64,000 nucleotides of DNA. Source: Streptomyces sp. NBC_00154. Lineage in GTDB: Bacteria > Actinomycetota > Actinomycetes > Streptomycetales > Streptomycetaceae. Made by a program: the position numbers and the translations under genes. The DNA lies in NCBI RefSeq assembly GCF_026342835.1, contig NZ_JAPEMI010000001.1, positions 496,001 through 560,000 on the forward strand. The letters are read 5' to 3'. The notes under the pieces were generated by a model. The model had not been told where the DNA came from and did not search any database. It saw nothing but the letters and a program-made list of their open reading frames with translations. Shown piece after piece: positions 45,702 to 54,029 of this stretch (position 1 is the first letter of the stretch; each line of letters opens with the position of its first letter).

Positions 45702-45998
45702 CTACCCCTGAATCGGCAGGTCTGGATGCGTGACCACAAAGATCATGTACGCGACTGCCGCTGCCGTCCCTACCGCCGCGAGCGCCAAACCGATCAAGGG
45801 TTGGGCACGGCTGACGCCCTGACGGGAGGCGGCTCGGCACTCGATGAATCCCCGGACAACGCCTGTAAGACCGATTGGCAGGGCAAGCGGCCACACAACC
45901 ATCCAGAAGGGGCAGCAGAACCAGCACACGACGGAAGCTCCGTCGAAAACGACGGCCAGTCGCGCTCTGCCGCCAGTCACATCATCACTACGTGTCAC
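45702..45998 (-). CDS. Small two-span membrane protein
   Basis: A 98-residue protein: hydrophobic segments FCCPFWMVVWPLALPIGLTG and LIGLALAAVGTAAAVAYMIF are joined by a polar loop (FIECRAASRQGVSRAQ), typical of DUF4190-like small membrane proteins. The start ATG 45998 gives a 20-residue polar N-terminus with no clear ribosome site. No other homology recognised. Confidence 0.6.
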   Translation of the reverse strand: MTRSDDVTGGRARLAVVFDGASVVCWFCCPFWMVVWPLALPIGLTGVVRGFIECRAASRQGVSRAQPLIGLALAAVGTAAAVAYMIFVVTHPDLPIQG

Positions 45999-46201
45999 GC
46001 GCTGATCAAAGCAGCACAGATATACGGCTCAACAACCACCCCGACCATTGGCTCACCAATCTTGAACGGCCCGAGGAACCATCGTGCGTCCGCCGGAACG
46101 GCGCAAGGAGCTACCTCCCCGGGCTACCGCTCTGGATCCGTTCGGGCCGGTTGGCGCCATCGACGCGCACAGCCGACCTTGCTCCCTCTACGCTGCTCCG
46201 C

Positions 46202-46729
46202 GTGGACTCCGCTGGAATGGCACCTGCCGAGCCCCGCCCACTGTTTCTCGTCGGACTCGCCGAGGCCATGACCCTGTTGCAGGAGGTCGGCACCGCAGCC
46301 CGCGCCCCGGCCGCCACAGTGGTCAAGGGTAACCTCACCGACGGCCCCGAAAGCGTCCTCCTCCAGGAACTCGAACCCGCCCGCGCCGCACTGGCCGCCC
46401 AGGAGACCAGCCGGGTCGACACGGCGCTGGACGATGCCCGCAGTCGGCGAACCTTCGCCGCCGGGCTGGATGAGGTCTGGGAAGCTGCCAGCACCGGGCG
46501 CGCCGCGATGATCGCCGTCGAGGAGCACTTCCAGCCCACCGTTCGGCTGACCGACGGCCACCTCACCCCGCTGAGCGGCGAACCAGAGGGCGGCTGGGAG
46601 GCCGGCGTTCGCGAGGACATCGTCGACGAACTCGTCGAGACTGCCCTGGACCACGGCACCGAAGTGGTCTTCCTCCCCGACGACCGTCTCACCGAACATG
46701 ACCGGATTGCCGCAGTGCTGCGCTACTGA
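46202..46729 (+). CDS. baeRF3-like protein, N-terminal half missing
   Basis: A 175-residue frame from GTG 46202 corresponds to the C-terminal half of baeRF3-family (eRF1-related, often mislabelled chemotaxis) proteins: RPLFLVGLAEAMTLLQEV, ARAALAAQETSRVDTALDDA, MIAVEEHFQPTVRLTDG and VVFLPDDRLTEHDRIAAVLRY. Full-length relatives are about 360-380 residues. The frame upstream of 46202 is open but not homologous, so the gene is probably 5'-truncated; a shortened working domain remains possible. Confidence 0.7.
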   Translation: MDSAGMAPAEPRPLFLVGLAEAMTLLQEVGTAARAPAATVVKGNLTDGPESVLLQELEPARAALAAQETSRVDTALDDARSRRTFAAGLDEVWEAASTGRAAMIAVEEHFQPTVRLTDGHLTPLSGEPEGGWEAGVREDIVDELVETALDHGTEVVFLPDDRLTEHDRIAAVLRY

Positions 46730-46780
46730 ACCCCGCTCGTGGCCCTCACTTCTCGTCGGTGCGGGCGCGGAACGCCATGG

Positions 46781-46816
46781 GCCGGGGCTGTGGGCCCCAT
46801 CCATAGGGGCCCCGGC
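46781..46816. terminator. Hairpin between convergent genes
   Basis: GCCGGGGC (46781-46788) and GCCCCGGC (46809-46816) form a perfect eight-base stem with a 20-base loop between the baeRF3-like gene and the convergent lipoprotein gene. Confidence 0.55.
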
Positions 46817-46829
46817 AGGATCCGCCCGC

Positions 46830-47252
46830 CTAGGCGCAGCCCGGCGGCTCGTCCTCGGTCGGTACGAATTGCATCGTGGGCGTCCCGACGGCGTCGAAGT
46901 TGGCAGTGTCCGGGCCGATCAGGGTCATGTAACCGGCCAGCCTCTGGCTGTTCTGCGAGGGTTGCTCCCCCTTGACCTGCTCGACACCGGGGAACACGGA
47001 GTCGAGGACCCACCAACGGCCGCCGAACTTCAGCCACTTGATCCCGCAGTGCGTATAGATGTCGTACGGATACGGCTTGTGCTGCTTGGGCTTGGCCGGC
47101 CCTTCCTGCCACTTGTCCTTCGCGACGGTGCGGGCGGGCAGGGTGGGGCCGGTGTACCCCTCGTCGCCCGGGTTGTCGGACGAGGACGAGCAGCCGGAGA
47201 GCAACAGCCCAGCGCTCAGGAGCAGGACAGCGACGTGGCGCGATACTTTCAT
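46830..47252 (-). CDS. Lipoprotein of unknown function
   Basis: A 140-residue lipoprotein: signal peptide MKVSRHVAVLLLSAGLLL, lipobox LSGC (Cys21), Ser/Asp linker, and a compact domain with HCGIKWLKFGGRWWVLD and AGYMTLIGPDTANFDAVG. The pattern resembles other orphan Streptomyces surface lipoproteins. Start ATG 47252. Function unknown. Confidence 0.78.
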   Translation of the reverse strand: MKVSRHVAVLLLSAGLLLSGCSSSSDNPGDEGYTGPTLPARTVAKDKWQEGPAKPKQHKPYPYDIYTHCGIKWLKFGGRWWVLDSVFPGVEQVKGEQPSQNSQRLAGYMTLIGPDTANFDAVGTPTMQFVPTEDEPPGCA

Positions 47253-47272
47253 GCTCCTCGGACGCTGCGGGT

Positions 47273-47654
47273 ATGTGTTCCGTTCCGATCCCTGCCGTCC
47301 TCTTCTCGCCGGACGGCACCGAGTCGACGGCCCACATGGACAGCGCGGCGCTGATGCGCGAACACACCGACGCCTTCGTCCGCTACGCGGCGAACCCGGA
47401 ACCGCTGGTGCGCCGGACGGCGATCGAGAGCCTGGGCCTCTTCCTCGACGACGGCGACCGCGCGGTGGAGCAACTGCAACGGCCGGCTGCCGGCCGAGAG
47501 CGGAATCGTGGAACGGCTGCTGGTCGTCCGGACGATGGCCAGCCTCGCGCTCCGGCTACCGGCCGCGCATGCCGCTGCCACGGCCGGGCTCGACACCCAC
47601 GCCAACGGCGGGCCGACTCGGGACGCGGCGCACCTCGACTTGATAGGCAAGTGA
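47273..47654 (+). pseudogene. Frameshifted HEAT-like repeat protein
   Basis: The first frame gives EHTDAFVRYAANPEPLVRRT then AIESLGLFLDDGDRAVEQLQ; a frame change near 47,484 continues RLPAESGIVERLLVVRTMAS, LALRLPAAHAAATAGLDTH and ends DAAHLDLIGK at TGA 47652-47654. Together they look like one short helical (HEAT-like) protein of about 125 residues. Start ATG 47273 is uncertain. A single indel, biological or sequencing, explains it. Confidence 0.55.
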
Positions 47655-47669
47655 GCAGTTGCCTATCCT
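47640..47669 (+). promoter_or_regulatory. ArsR-type operator within a leaderless promoter
   Basis: ATAGGCAA (47643-47650) and TTGCCTAT (47659-47666) form a perfect inverted repeat with eight-base spacing. It lies inside a good promoter: TTGATA (-35, 47640-47645), 18 bases, TATCCT (-10, 47664-47669), then six bases to GTG 47676. Repressor binding here would block polymerase, so autoregulation by the ArsR product is expected. Confidence 0.75.
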
Positions 47670-47675
47670 GTGGTC

Positions 47676-47978
47676 GTGGACGACGACCTTTTCAAAGCCT
47701 TGGCCGACCCCACCCGCCGCACCATCCTCGACGAGCTCACAGAGAAGTCCGGACAGACACTGTTCGAGATCTGCTCGCGACTGAGCATGAAGCATCAGCT
47801 CGGCATCTCGCGCCAGGCGGTCTCCCAGCACCTCGCCGTGCTGGAGGCCGCAGGGCTCGTCGAGACCAGGCGGGAGGGCCGCTACAAGTTCCACGACCTG
47901 AACACGGCCCCGCTGCGGCAGATCGCCGAGCGATGGTTCGTGCCCGACACATCCGGACCGAAGGAGAGCACCCCATGA
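47676..47978 (+). CDS. ArsR-family repressor
   Basis: A 100-residue winged-helix repressor: DDDLFKALADPTRRTILDEL, FEICSRLSMKHQLGISRQAV (recognition helix SRQAVSQHLAVLEAAGLV) and wing TRREGRYKFHDLNTAP. No metal-binding cysteines, so it belongs to the non-metal group often paired with VOC or START-domain genes. GTG 47676 is chosen because it is six bases after TATCCT (leaderless); GTG 47670 would be two residues longer. It overlaps the VOC gene by four bases. Confidence 0.88.
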   Translation: MDDDLFKALADPTRRTILDELTEKSGQTLFEICSRLSMKHQLGISRQAVSQHLAVLEAAGLVETRREGRYKFHDLNTAPLRQIAERWFVPDTSGPKESTP

Positions 47979-48367
47979 AGATTCATCTGACCAGTGTCTT
48001 CGTCGACGACCAGGCCAAGGCTCTGCGCTTCTACACCGAGATCCTCGGCTTCGTGAAGAAACACGACGTCCCGGTGGGCGAGAAGGACCGGTGGCTGACC
48101 GTCGTCTCGCCCGACGAGCCCGGCGGCACCGAACTCCTCCTGGAGCCCGCCGGCCACCCGGCCGTCAAGCCCTACCGCGACACCCTCGTCAAGGACGGCA
48201 TCCCGCTCGCCCAGTTCGCCGTCGACGACGTGAAGGCGGAGTACGAGCGCCTGCGCAGCCTCGGAGTCCGCTTCACCCAGGAACCCTTGGAGATGGGCCC
48301 CGTCACCACCGCCGTCTTCGACGACACCTGCGGAAACCTGATCCAGATCGCGACAAAGCCGCAGTAG
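47975..48367 (+). CDS. VOC-family protein in an ArsR operon
   Basis: A 130-residue glyoxalase/bleomycin-resistance-like protein: MKIHLTSVFVDDQAKALRFY, GGTELLLEPAGHPAVKPYRD, AQFAVDDVKAEYERLRSLGV and FDDTCGNLIQIATKP, with His/Glu positions of a VOC metal site partly conserved. ATG overlaps the ArsR stop (ATGA) and has AAGGAG upstream, so the two are co-transcribed and coupled. Probably detoxifies or binds the compound sensed by the repressor. Confidence 0.9.
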   Translation: MKIHLTSVFVDDQAKALRFYTEILGFVKKHDVPVGEKDRWLTVVSPDEPGGTELLLEPAGHPAVKPYRDTLVKDGIPLAQFAVDDVKAEYERLRSLGVRFTQEPLEMGPVTTAVFDDTCGNLIQIATKPQ

Positions 48368-49326
48368 GCGGTCGGCCGCGTGCGGGGCTCGGCCGCGCCG
48401 GCGACCGGACCCTCGCCCTGGGGTTCGCCGGCGGCGTGGGCCTGACTCCGGAGTTCCTCGAAACCTCTCGGCCGGCACACGCACCGTCACGCACTCGTCC
48501 AACGGCGGCAAGCCCGTCCACCTCTTCCACCGGTTCGAGCCCAGCGAGCTGCGCACCGCCTTCGAGTGGCCCAACCACCGGACCGGCTACACCTCGACGC
48601 CCTCAACGCCCTCATGCGCGAAGTCGGCTTCCATCTCACGGCGACAGCCCGTGCTCACTGGCGAACCAAAGGCGCTTGTACTGCCACGATGAGGCGCCCA
48701 CCCCAGCTCCTGCCCTTCTTCGAGATGTCGACATGTTTTCAGCATGTATCTGCATTAGTGGCAAATAGACGAATTCATGCGGCCGTTAGGCCAAGCGAGA
48801 GAGCCTGGACGAAAGGAAACGGAAGGCACAAGACATGCCTCCGGCGGGGGCGCTCAGACTCCGGGATGGACAGGGCCTGGTTGCGAGTGCCGGCCGAATC
48901 GTGGTGAGCGTCGTGGGCTTCCATCCCGGCCTTCTTTGCCCCAGGCAGACCGAGCAGTCGCGGCCCCCTCGCCGACGGGATCCGGGCCCGCATCCACTGT
49001 CGGCCTGACACCGAGTTGGGGGTGCTCGGGTAGTCAGGCACTCCTCGACTTCCGGCCCGCACTCTTCTTCGCCGCGGACTTCTTGGTGGTTCTAGCCAGT
49101 TCGTCCGACTACCGCGAGTGTGATGGCGGGCGGGACGAAGGATTCGCTGACGGGAGCGGTCGGCCGATCTCCGGCCAGGAAGTGCGCATGCGAATCTTGC
49201 TGGACCTGTATGCCCAGGTCAAAGGCTCGTAGTGGCGATAAGCGGACCGGTCTTGAAAGCCGTGGCTGCGCGAGCGCGGTAGAACAGCCCGGCCTCCTGT
49301 AGGGCACGTCCCGTGCACCACCGCTC
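48368..49326. other. Long decayed stretch
   Basis: No intact gene in 959 bases. Between about 48,450 and 48,720 plus-strand frames carry protein-like pieces (GGKPVHLFHRFEPSELRTAF, then in another frame LDALNALMREVGFHLTATAR), suggesting a frameshifted gene relic I cannot name. A copy of the dispersed repeat lies at 48885-48965. The rest shows nothing recognisable. Confidence 0.5.
48885..48965 (+). repeat. Dispersed repeat, copy 2 (extended form)
   Basis: 81 bases beginning GAGTGCCGGCCGAATCGTGG and ending GAGCAGTCGCGGCC. Colinear with copy 3 (55171-55251, also 81 bases); the last 53 bases match copy 1. Confidence 0.75.
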
Positions 49327-50115
49327 TCAGGCACTGCCGCTCGGTGGGGCGACCCCGGCGACCTTCGACGCGCCCCGGCGCACTGGCCACCAGCTCCACA
49401 GGACGGACAGCAGCAGGATCGGGACGGTGGCCCAGGCCATCACCTTGAAGCTCGTCCCCCCGCCCCCGTCGTCAGAACCCATCAGCACAATCGGGAAGCC
49501 CCCGAGCGCGAGGGCCAAGCCCGCCACGAGCCCGGCGATGGGCTCCCAGGTCTGTGTGGCCCCGTTGGGTGTGGGTCGATACCGCAGCCACCACCAGTAC
49601 GACAGGAGTCCTAGCCCGGAGGCCAGCGCCGCCACGGCGAACGCCCCGGGCAGCCGCCCGTCGTGGACGGGGGACCGATAGGTCTCCTGCGTAAGGGAAC
49701 CGAACCTGATCGCACGGAGTTTGTCGTTCCAGTAGATGCCGGTCACACGGTCGCCGCGGCGCACGGAGTCGTAGACCTGCAGCGAGCCGGCCATGCGCAC
49801 CCGGTGCTCGCCCCCTTCAGGACGGTCCGTATGACGCAGGGTGAGGAAGTATTTGTGGGTCTTCCCGCTGAAATCGGTCTTCTTGTCCGTGACGGTCGCC
49901 ACGACGGCCGCCCGGCATGTGTCGGAGCGGGTACCGACCGGGCAGTCCGGCGCCGCGGCGTACGCCCGGTTGTCCCTCTCGGCGAGCGGTACGAGGGCGA
50001 ACAGCACTCCCGACACCAGGACGAGCAACAGGCCGAACGCGCGAACGCGCCGCGCCCCTCCTGCGGATTGCCGGATACCTTCTCGTGCCCCGCCCACCAC
50101 GTCCGTCTCCCCCAC
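49327..50115 (-). CDS. Four-span membrane protein of unknown function
   Basis: A 262-residue protein taken from GTG 50115 (VGETDVVGGAREGIRQSAGG); the frame continues upstream but overlaps the beta-helix relic. Helices: FGLLLVLVSGVLFALVPLA, then an extracytoplasmic domain with two cysteines (DCPVGTRSDTCRAAVVATVT), and three C-terminal helices (AFAVAALASGLGLLSYWWWL, IAGLVAGLALALGGFPIVLM, VMAWATVPILLLSVLWSWW). Resembles orphan Streptomyces membrane proteins; start uncertain. Confidence 0.7.
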   Translation of the reverse strand: MGETDVVGGAREGIRQSAGGARRVRAFGLLLVLVSGVLFALVPLAERDNRAYAAAPDCPVGTRSDTCRAAVVATVTDKKTDFSGKTHKYFLTLRHTDRPEGGEHRVRMAGSLQVYDSVRRGDRVTGIYWNDKLRAIRFGSLTQETYRSPVHDGRLPGAFAVAALASGLGLLSYWWWLRYRPTPNGATQTWEPIAGLVAGLALALGGFPIVLMGSDDGGGGTSFKVMAWATVPILLLSVLWSWWPVRRGASKVAGVAPPSGSA

Positions 50116-50182
50116 CGTTCCGTCGCCCTGGCATACTCCGCTCTCACAGCATCGTTCACCAGGCGGTGCACCCGGCATCAAG

Positions 50183-50627
50183 ATGCCGTACAGATTGCCG
50201 GACACCGACCTGGACAGCGGCCCTGTACTCCTAGAGCCGATGCCGGACGGCATTAATGCAGATGATGGCGGCGGCATGTACGTCATCAGCGGCAGTACGG
50301 CCACGCTGACCGACTCCACAGTGGAGAACAACACCGCCCAATTCGGTGGCGGCATCAGCAACGAAGGCGGCGCCACTCTGAACCTGAGCCGCTCCACAGT
50401 GAAGCGCAACACCGCAATCGGCCAAGGCGGCGGCATCTACAACGGCGGCACGGTGAATCTGGCCTACTCCACGGTGGAGCGCAACACCGCAGAGGGCGGC
50501 CGGCACCGGCGGCGGCATCTACCAACAAAGCCCCAGCGCCACCGTCACGGTGGACCACTCCCACGTCCGCGACAACATCCCGGACAACTGCACTCCATCC
50601 AGCAGCGTTCCGGGCTGCACCGACTGA
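50183..50627 (+). pseudogene. Frameshifted beta-helix repeat protein fragment
   Basis: Three near repeats of a right-handed beta-helix rung (TLTDSTVENNTAQFGGGI, NLSRSTVKRNTAIGQGGGI, NLAYSTVERNTAEGG) are followed, after a frameshift near 50,502, by a fourth (GTGGGIYQQSPSATVTVDHS, HVRDNIPDNCTPSSS) and TGA 50625-50627. Such rungs occur in secreted polymorphic or pectate-lyase-like proteins. The signal peptide and earlier rungs are missing, so this is the 3' end of a larger decayed gene. Confidence 0.7.
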
Positions 50628-50775
50628 CTCTGCGCGCAGCTTGTCGTACGGACGCACTTGCCCCCAGGTGTGCCTAGCAACGGAGAAGCTGCAGGTGAGA
50701 GGGGTTAAGGGGAGCCCTCTGAAGGAAGTCAAGCTGCACGATCGGGTGCGCGAGCGATTCGGACTCCTTGACTGG

Positions 50776-51237
50776 TCAGCCGTGCATCGCGGTGCTGTAT
50801 ACGTACAGGGCGACCACACCGGCGACACAGGCGAGGATCACCCATGAACCGAAACTGGTGTGTTTCCCAGTGCCTTTGGGCCGCGCGGCCGTCCCGGACC
50901 GATTGGGCCGCCCGGGCGCTGCCCGTCCCGGCGCGACCGGCTCCACATCAGCCGCCGCCTCGGCGAGCAGGCGACGGCAGGTCGCGGCGAGCACGCCTGT
51001 ACCGGCGGAAAGGGGCACCACGGCTTCCGAACGCGCCGGAGCGGTGGTGCCGCCGTCCAGGATGCGTCCCGCGCGTACGAGGACCTCGCCCTGGCCGCCC
51101 GCCGGAGCGAGGCTGATCCACCGCCGTACATGCTCACCCCGGATGACCGCACCACCGGACCGCTCCCGATACACGGTGTGTTCCCGCCACAACACCCCCG
51201 CCAACTCCCCTGCGGTGTCCCTCAGTTGTGCGCTCAA
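50776..51237 (-). CDS. C-terminally anchored membrane protein of unknown function
   Basis: About 153 residues if translation starts at TTG 51237, six bases after GGAGGGG; a GTG at 51282 gives 168. The sequence LSAQLRDTAGELAGVLWREH ... GEVLVRAGRILDGGT is soluble-looking, then a Pro/Ala/Arg linker and one C-terminal helix SWVILACVAGVVALYVYS. No domain recognised. Lies behind the YcxB-like gene on the same strand and may be co-transcribed. Confidence 0.55.
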   Translation of the reverse strand: MSAQLRDTAGELAGVLWREHTVYRERSGGAVIRGEHVRRWISLAPAGGQGEVLVRAGRILDGGTTAPARSEAVVPLSAGTGVLAATCRRLLAEAAADVEPVAPGRAAPGRPNRSGTAARPKGTGKHTSFGSWVILACVAGVVALYVYSTAMHG

Positions 51238-51467
51238 AACCCCTCCCCCTCCGCCCTGCGGCGAATCGAACAAGCATCGCACTGTAGCGGCAGGCGCAGA
51301 GTGGGAGTCCAGCAGTCCCCCCAGCAGCCGGGCCCGCCCCGGGCATGGATCCAGTACTGCGGGGACACATCAGCCTGGTCACACGAGAGAGGCCGGCCAG
51401 GAGGCGGCGACCTCGACAGCGGAGGCAGCCGGATCGACCAGCCGGCGCCGGGTGCCTTTCAAGTTCG

Positions 51468-52034
51468 TCACACGCGAGTGGCGTGCTGGTCCAGGATGGC
51501 CCGCAGCCGGTCGATGCCCCCGGCCTCATGCACGCCCCGCTTGGGCAGGACACCGAGGTACATGATGTTGGGGTCCCTGCTGAGCAGGACGAAGTGACCT
51601 GCCGTCTCCCGGTAGCCCTGGTAGACGGACCACTTCTGAACCAACGTGCTGTGGTCGTTGCGGCAGGTGATCCCGGTCGGAGACACGGTGGCGCGGTACT
51701 CGCCCTGCCATCCAATGATCCGCTGCACGTGGGCGGCCTGCAGCCGCGGGTACCCCCACACCACCAGGACGACGAACAAGAACAGAACGGTCGAGATCAC
51801 GTCGATACTCCCGCGGCCCACGGCGGCGAGCAGCCACTGCCCTACCCACAGTGTGAGGAACACACGCCGTAGCAGTAGCCCGGTCCGCTTGATCCGCTCG
51901 CGGACCCGCAGTCCGACCAGTGCGTCGGCAGACTGGGGTCGATACACCAACTGGACCGCGGTCTGCTCGTCCACGACATCGTCAGAGGTCTCCGCGCTGT
52001 TGTCGGTGCCTTCGGCACTGCGGCCCTCGGCCAT
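51468..52034 (-). CDS. YcxB-like membrane protein
   Basis: A 188-residue protein: acidic N-terminus, two adjacent membrane helices (VFLTLWVGQWLLAAVG, VISTVLFLFVVLVVWGYP), and a C-terminal PH-like YcxB domain (GEYRATVSPTGITCRNDHST ... WSVYQGYRETAGHFVLLS ... GIDRLRAILDQHATRV). ATG 52034 has GGAGGGAAC upstream. Function of YcxB proteins is unknown. A related fragment sits directly upstream. Confidence 0.82.
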   Translation of the reverse strand: MAEGRSAEGTDNSAETSDDVVDEQTAVQLVYRPQSADALVGLRVRERIKRTGLLLRRVFLTLWVGQWLLAAVGRGSIDVISTVLFLFVVLVVWGYPRLQAAHVQRIIGWQGEYRATVSPTGITCRNDHSTLVQKWSVYQGYRETAGHFVLLSRDPNIMYLGVLPKRGVHEAGGIDRLRAILDQHATRV

Positions 52035-52075
52035 GTTCCCTCCCCGGTACGAAGATCCGCGGATCATATCGAACC

Positions 52076-52306
52076 TCAGTGCCGGGGCGGACGGCCGCCG
52101 TCCCGGTTCAGGTGGCGGTCGAGTACGCCGCGCAGCCGATCGGTGTCGTCCCTGCCCAGGGCGCGCTTCGGCCGACAGTGCACGACGAGCAGGCACGGCG
52201 GGGGCGTCAGCAGGACGAATCCGGCGGCGGTCTCCACCGTGTGCCCGATCCCGCAGGCAACGTAGGGAAGCTTGACTGCAGCGTGAGCCCAGCGACCGTT
52301 CCCCAT
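52076..52306 (-). pseudogene. Remnant of a second YcxB-like gene
   Basis: HTVETAAGFVLLTPPPCLLV and PKRALGRDDTDRLRGVLDRH correspond to the C-terminal end of the neighbouring YcxB-like protein (YRETAGHFVLLS ... PKRGVHEAGGIDRLRAILDQ). Everything upstream of this piece, including the membrane helices, is absent. A tandem paralogue has been reduced to its tail. Confidence 0.65.
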
Positions 52307-52321
52307 CCGTACCCTTGCGCC

Positions 52322-52555
52322 ATGCGACGACAGGAACGAGTGGTCAAGGCAGCTCAGTGGCCGGCTGTCTGGGCTGCGGTCACCGTCGTCATGAGCTTCG
52401 TCACCAGGCTTGCGGACATCTACGCGGGCTGGATGCTCACTGCGGTGATGTCACTGGTGGTGGTGGCTCCGCTGTACTGGGCTCCGCCGCGGCAGGCCCG
52501 CAGGCTGCGCAAAGCCACAACCCGGAAGTCAGGCGACCGGCTCGGAGCTCCGTAG
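52322..52555 (+). CDS. Small two-span membrane protein
   Basis: A 77-residue protein: MRRQERVVKAAQ, then helices WPAVWAAVTVVMSFVTRLAD and AGWMLTAVMSLVVVAPLYWA, and a basic tail (PRQARRLRKATTRKSG). ATG 52322; no strong ribosome site. No family recognised. Orientation is divergent from the YcxB remnants. Confidence 0.5.
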   Translation: MRRQERVVKAAQWPAVWAAVTVVMSFVTRLADIYAGWMLTAVMSLVVVAPLYWAPPRQARRLRKATTRKSGDRLGAP

Positions 52556-52869
52556 CTCGGCCCGACCTGGGATGATCCCCGATCAAACTTTCACCAGCCG
52601 CTGGCAGAACAACGATCGATTGCGGTGTGCCGCGATGCGGAAGGCCGCTAACCAAGTTGGCTGGTCAGGGGACGATTCCATGGATGTAGTGGACGGGACT
52701 TCTGAGGCCAGTGTGACGTTTGCTAACGCTCCTGCGCTTCCATAGATGAGGCTTGACGGCCTCTCAAAGATTCATACTTCATCCGATTTGGCCTCAATTA
52801 CATATTTATCGCGCATTGGGTCGACCAAGAGCGAGATATTCCCTTGGGGGAACCTTGACGAGAAGTACC
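52556..52869. other. A+T-rich leader region of the secreted-protein gene
   Basis: No gene. It holds the 21-base repeat at 52651-52671 and, from about 52,740, clearly A+T-rich sequence (CATACTTCATCCGATTTGGC, ATTACATATTTATCGCGC) unlike the surroundings, which probably contains the promoter of the secreted-protein gene. The shift in composition suggests the gene arrived by transfer. Confidence 0.5.
52651..52671 (+). repeat. 21-base repeat, left copy
   Basis: ACCAAGTTGGCTGGTCAGGG, one G further, matches 53984-54004 at 20 of 21 positions. The right copy is part of a terminator stem; here the left stem arm is absent. The pair brackets the secreted-protein gene. Confidence 0.6.
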
Positions 52870-53781
52870 ATGCCGAGACGCATATTGGCCCGGGCGCTGA
52901 GCGTTGTCGCGGCGATGACAGTCGCACTCATAGCCGCACCGCTGGCGGGCACGGCACAGGCCTACAGCGCGACGTCGGGAACGCTGAGCTTCAGCGGTGA
53001 TCCGGGTGAGCCCATCTCAGGCGGTCAGTCGTATGAGTACACGGCCGGAGCGGTCCAGATGTTCGACGTCGGGGGCAGCAGGGACGAGAACAGCCTTACC
53101 ATCGCGATAGATTCGGACCAGGGTACGCTCTGGCGTCTCATCATCGCCGCCCCCGATGGACAGAAGCTGACTGAGGGCATCACGTACGCCGGGGCGAAGA
53201 AATGGCCCTACGCCCAGCCGGGGGATCCGGAACTGGAGTTCGCAGGGATCGACAACGGGACCGAAAAAGGGTGTAACACCAACTCTGGCTCCTTCACCAT
53301 CGAGCACATAGCTTTCGGCCCCTACGGCTACGTCCGCGAACTTGACGTCACCTTCGAGCAGTACTGCAACGGTTCGACGGTGCCTCTGCGTGGTGCAGTT
53401 CACGCAGTCATGCCCGAACCGCCGGCCGAACTCGCCATGACGATGAACACCGATCCCACTGGCACAGCGAACGTCAAGAACGGTCAGATCACCGTCGGTG
53501 GCACCGTGACATGCAACAAGCCTGCAAGCGTCTCGCTCACCGGCCAGGTCTTCCAGATCCTGAAGAAGGGGACGCCAGGCGCGTCCTACGAGACGACCGT
53601 GGCGTGCACCCCGGGCTCGCCCGTTCCCTGGTTCATCAAGCTGACCAGCCAGGACCCCAGCACCTCGTTCGAACCCGGCACCGCAACGATGCGCAGCAGG
53701 GCCCAGGCGGATGACCGGGACTACCCGGTCACTGTCGACACTGGGCAGCAGGAGTCAGAGGTCACGCTTTCCAGGGCCTGA
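52870..53781 (+). CDS. Large secreted protein of unknown function
   Basis: A 303-residue protein. MPRRILARALSVVAAMTVAL begins a Sec signal peptide cut after GTAQA; the mature chain is rich in beta-prone Gly/Thr/Ser stretches. The C-terminal third (GTANVKNGQITVGGTVTCNK ... SFEPGTATMRSRAQADDRDY) looks like an Ig-like or jelly-roll domain found in Streptomyces secreted proteins; two cysteine pairs may form disulfides. ATG 52870 lies after GACGAGAAGTACC. Function unknown. Confidence 0.75.
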   Translation: MPRRILARALSVVAAMTVALIAAPLAGTAQAYSATSGTLSFSGDPGEPISGGQSYEYTAGAVQMFDVGGSRDENSLTIAIDSDQGTLWRLIIAAPDGQKLTEGITYAGAKKWPYAQPGDPELEFAGIDNGTEKGCNTNSGSFTIEHIAFGPYGYVRELDVTFEQYCNGSTVPLRGAVHAVMPEPPAELAMTMNTDPTGTANVKNGQITVGGTVTCNKPASVSLTGQVFQILKKGTPGASYETTVACTPGSPVPWFIKLTSQDPSTSFEPGTATMRSRAQADDRDYPVTVDTGQQESEVTLSRA

Positions 53782-53975
53782 CCTCAGGTGGCCACGAGAT
53801 CAACTGGCATCACTGGTTGACAGCAACGTGAGCGAACAGCCCCGATCGCGAATTCAAGCAGACCACTGAGCGAGTAAGAGTCGGCTCCACAGCAGGTGGC
53901 AGAACCGCGCTGCGTGCCCAATGGATCGGGGACCACGGGGAGCAGCGGTCGATCAGGGCGAGCACGAACGTGAAC

Positions 53976-54006
53976 GGCCCCTGACCAACTTGGCTGGTCA
54001 GGGGCC
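53976..54006. terminator. Strong hairpin terminator
   Basis: GGCCCCTGACCA (53976-53987) and TGGTCAGGGGCC (53995-54006) are perfect 12-base arms with a seven-base loop. It can terminate the secreted-protein gene and, on the other strand, the tRNA-like element. Confidence 0.8.
53984..54004 (+). repeat. 21-base repeat, right copy
   Basis: ACCAACTTGGCTGGTCAGGG, one G further; partner of 52651-52671. It overlaps the terminator stem at 53976-54006. Confidence 0.6.
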
Positions 54007-54029
54007 AACTTCATCGCTGTACCCGCAAA

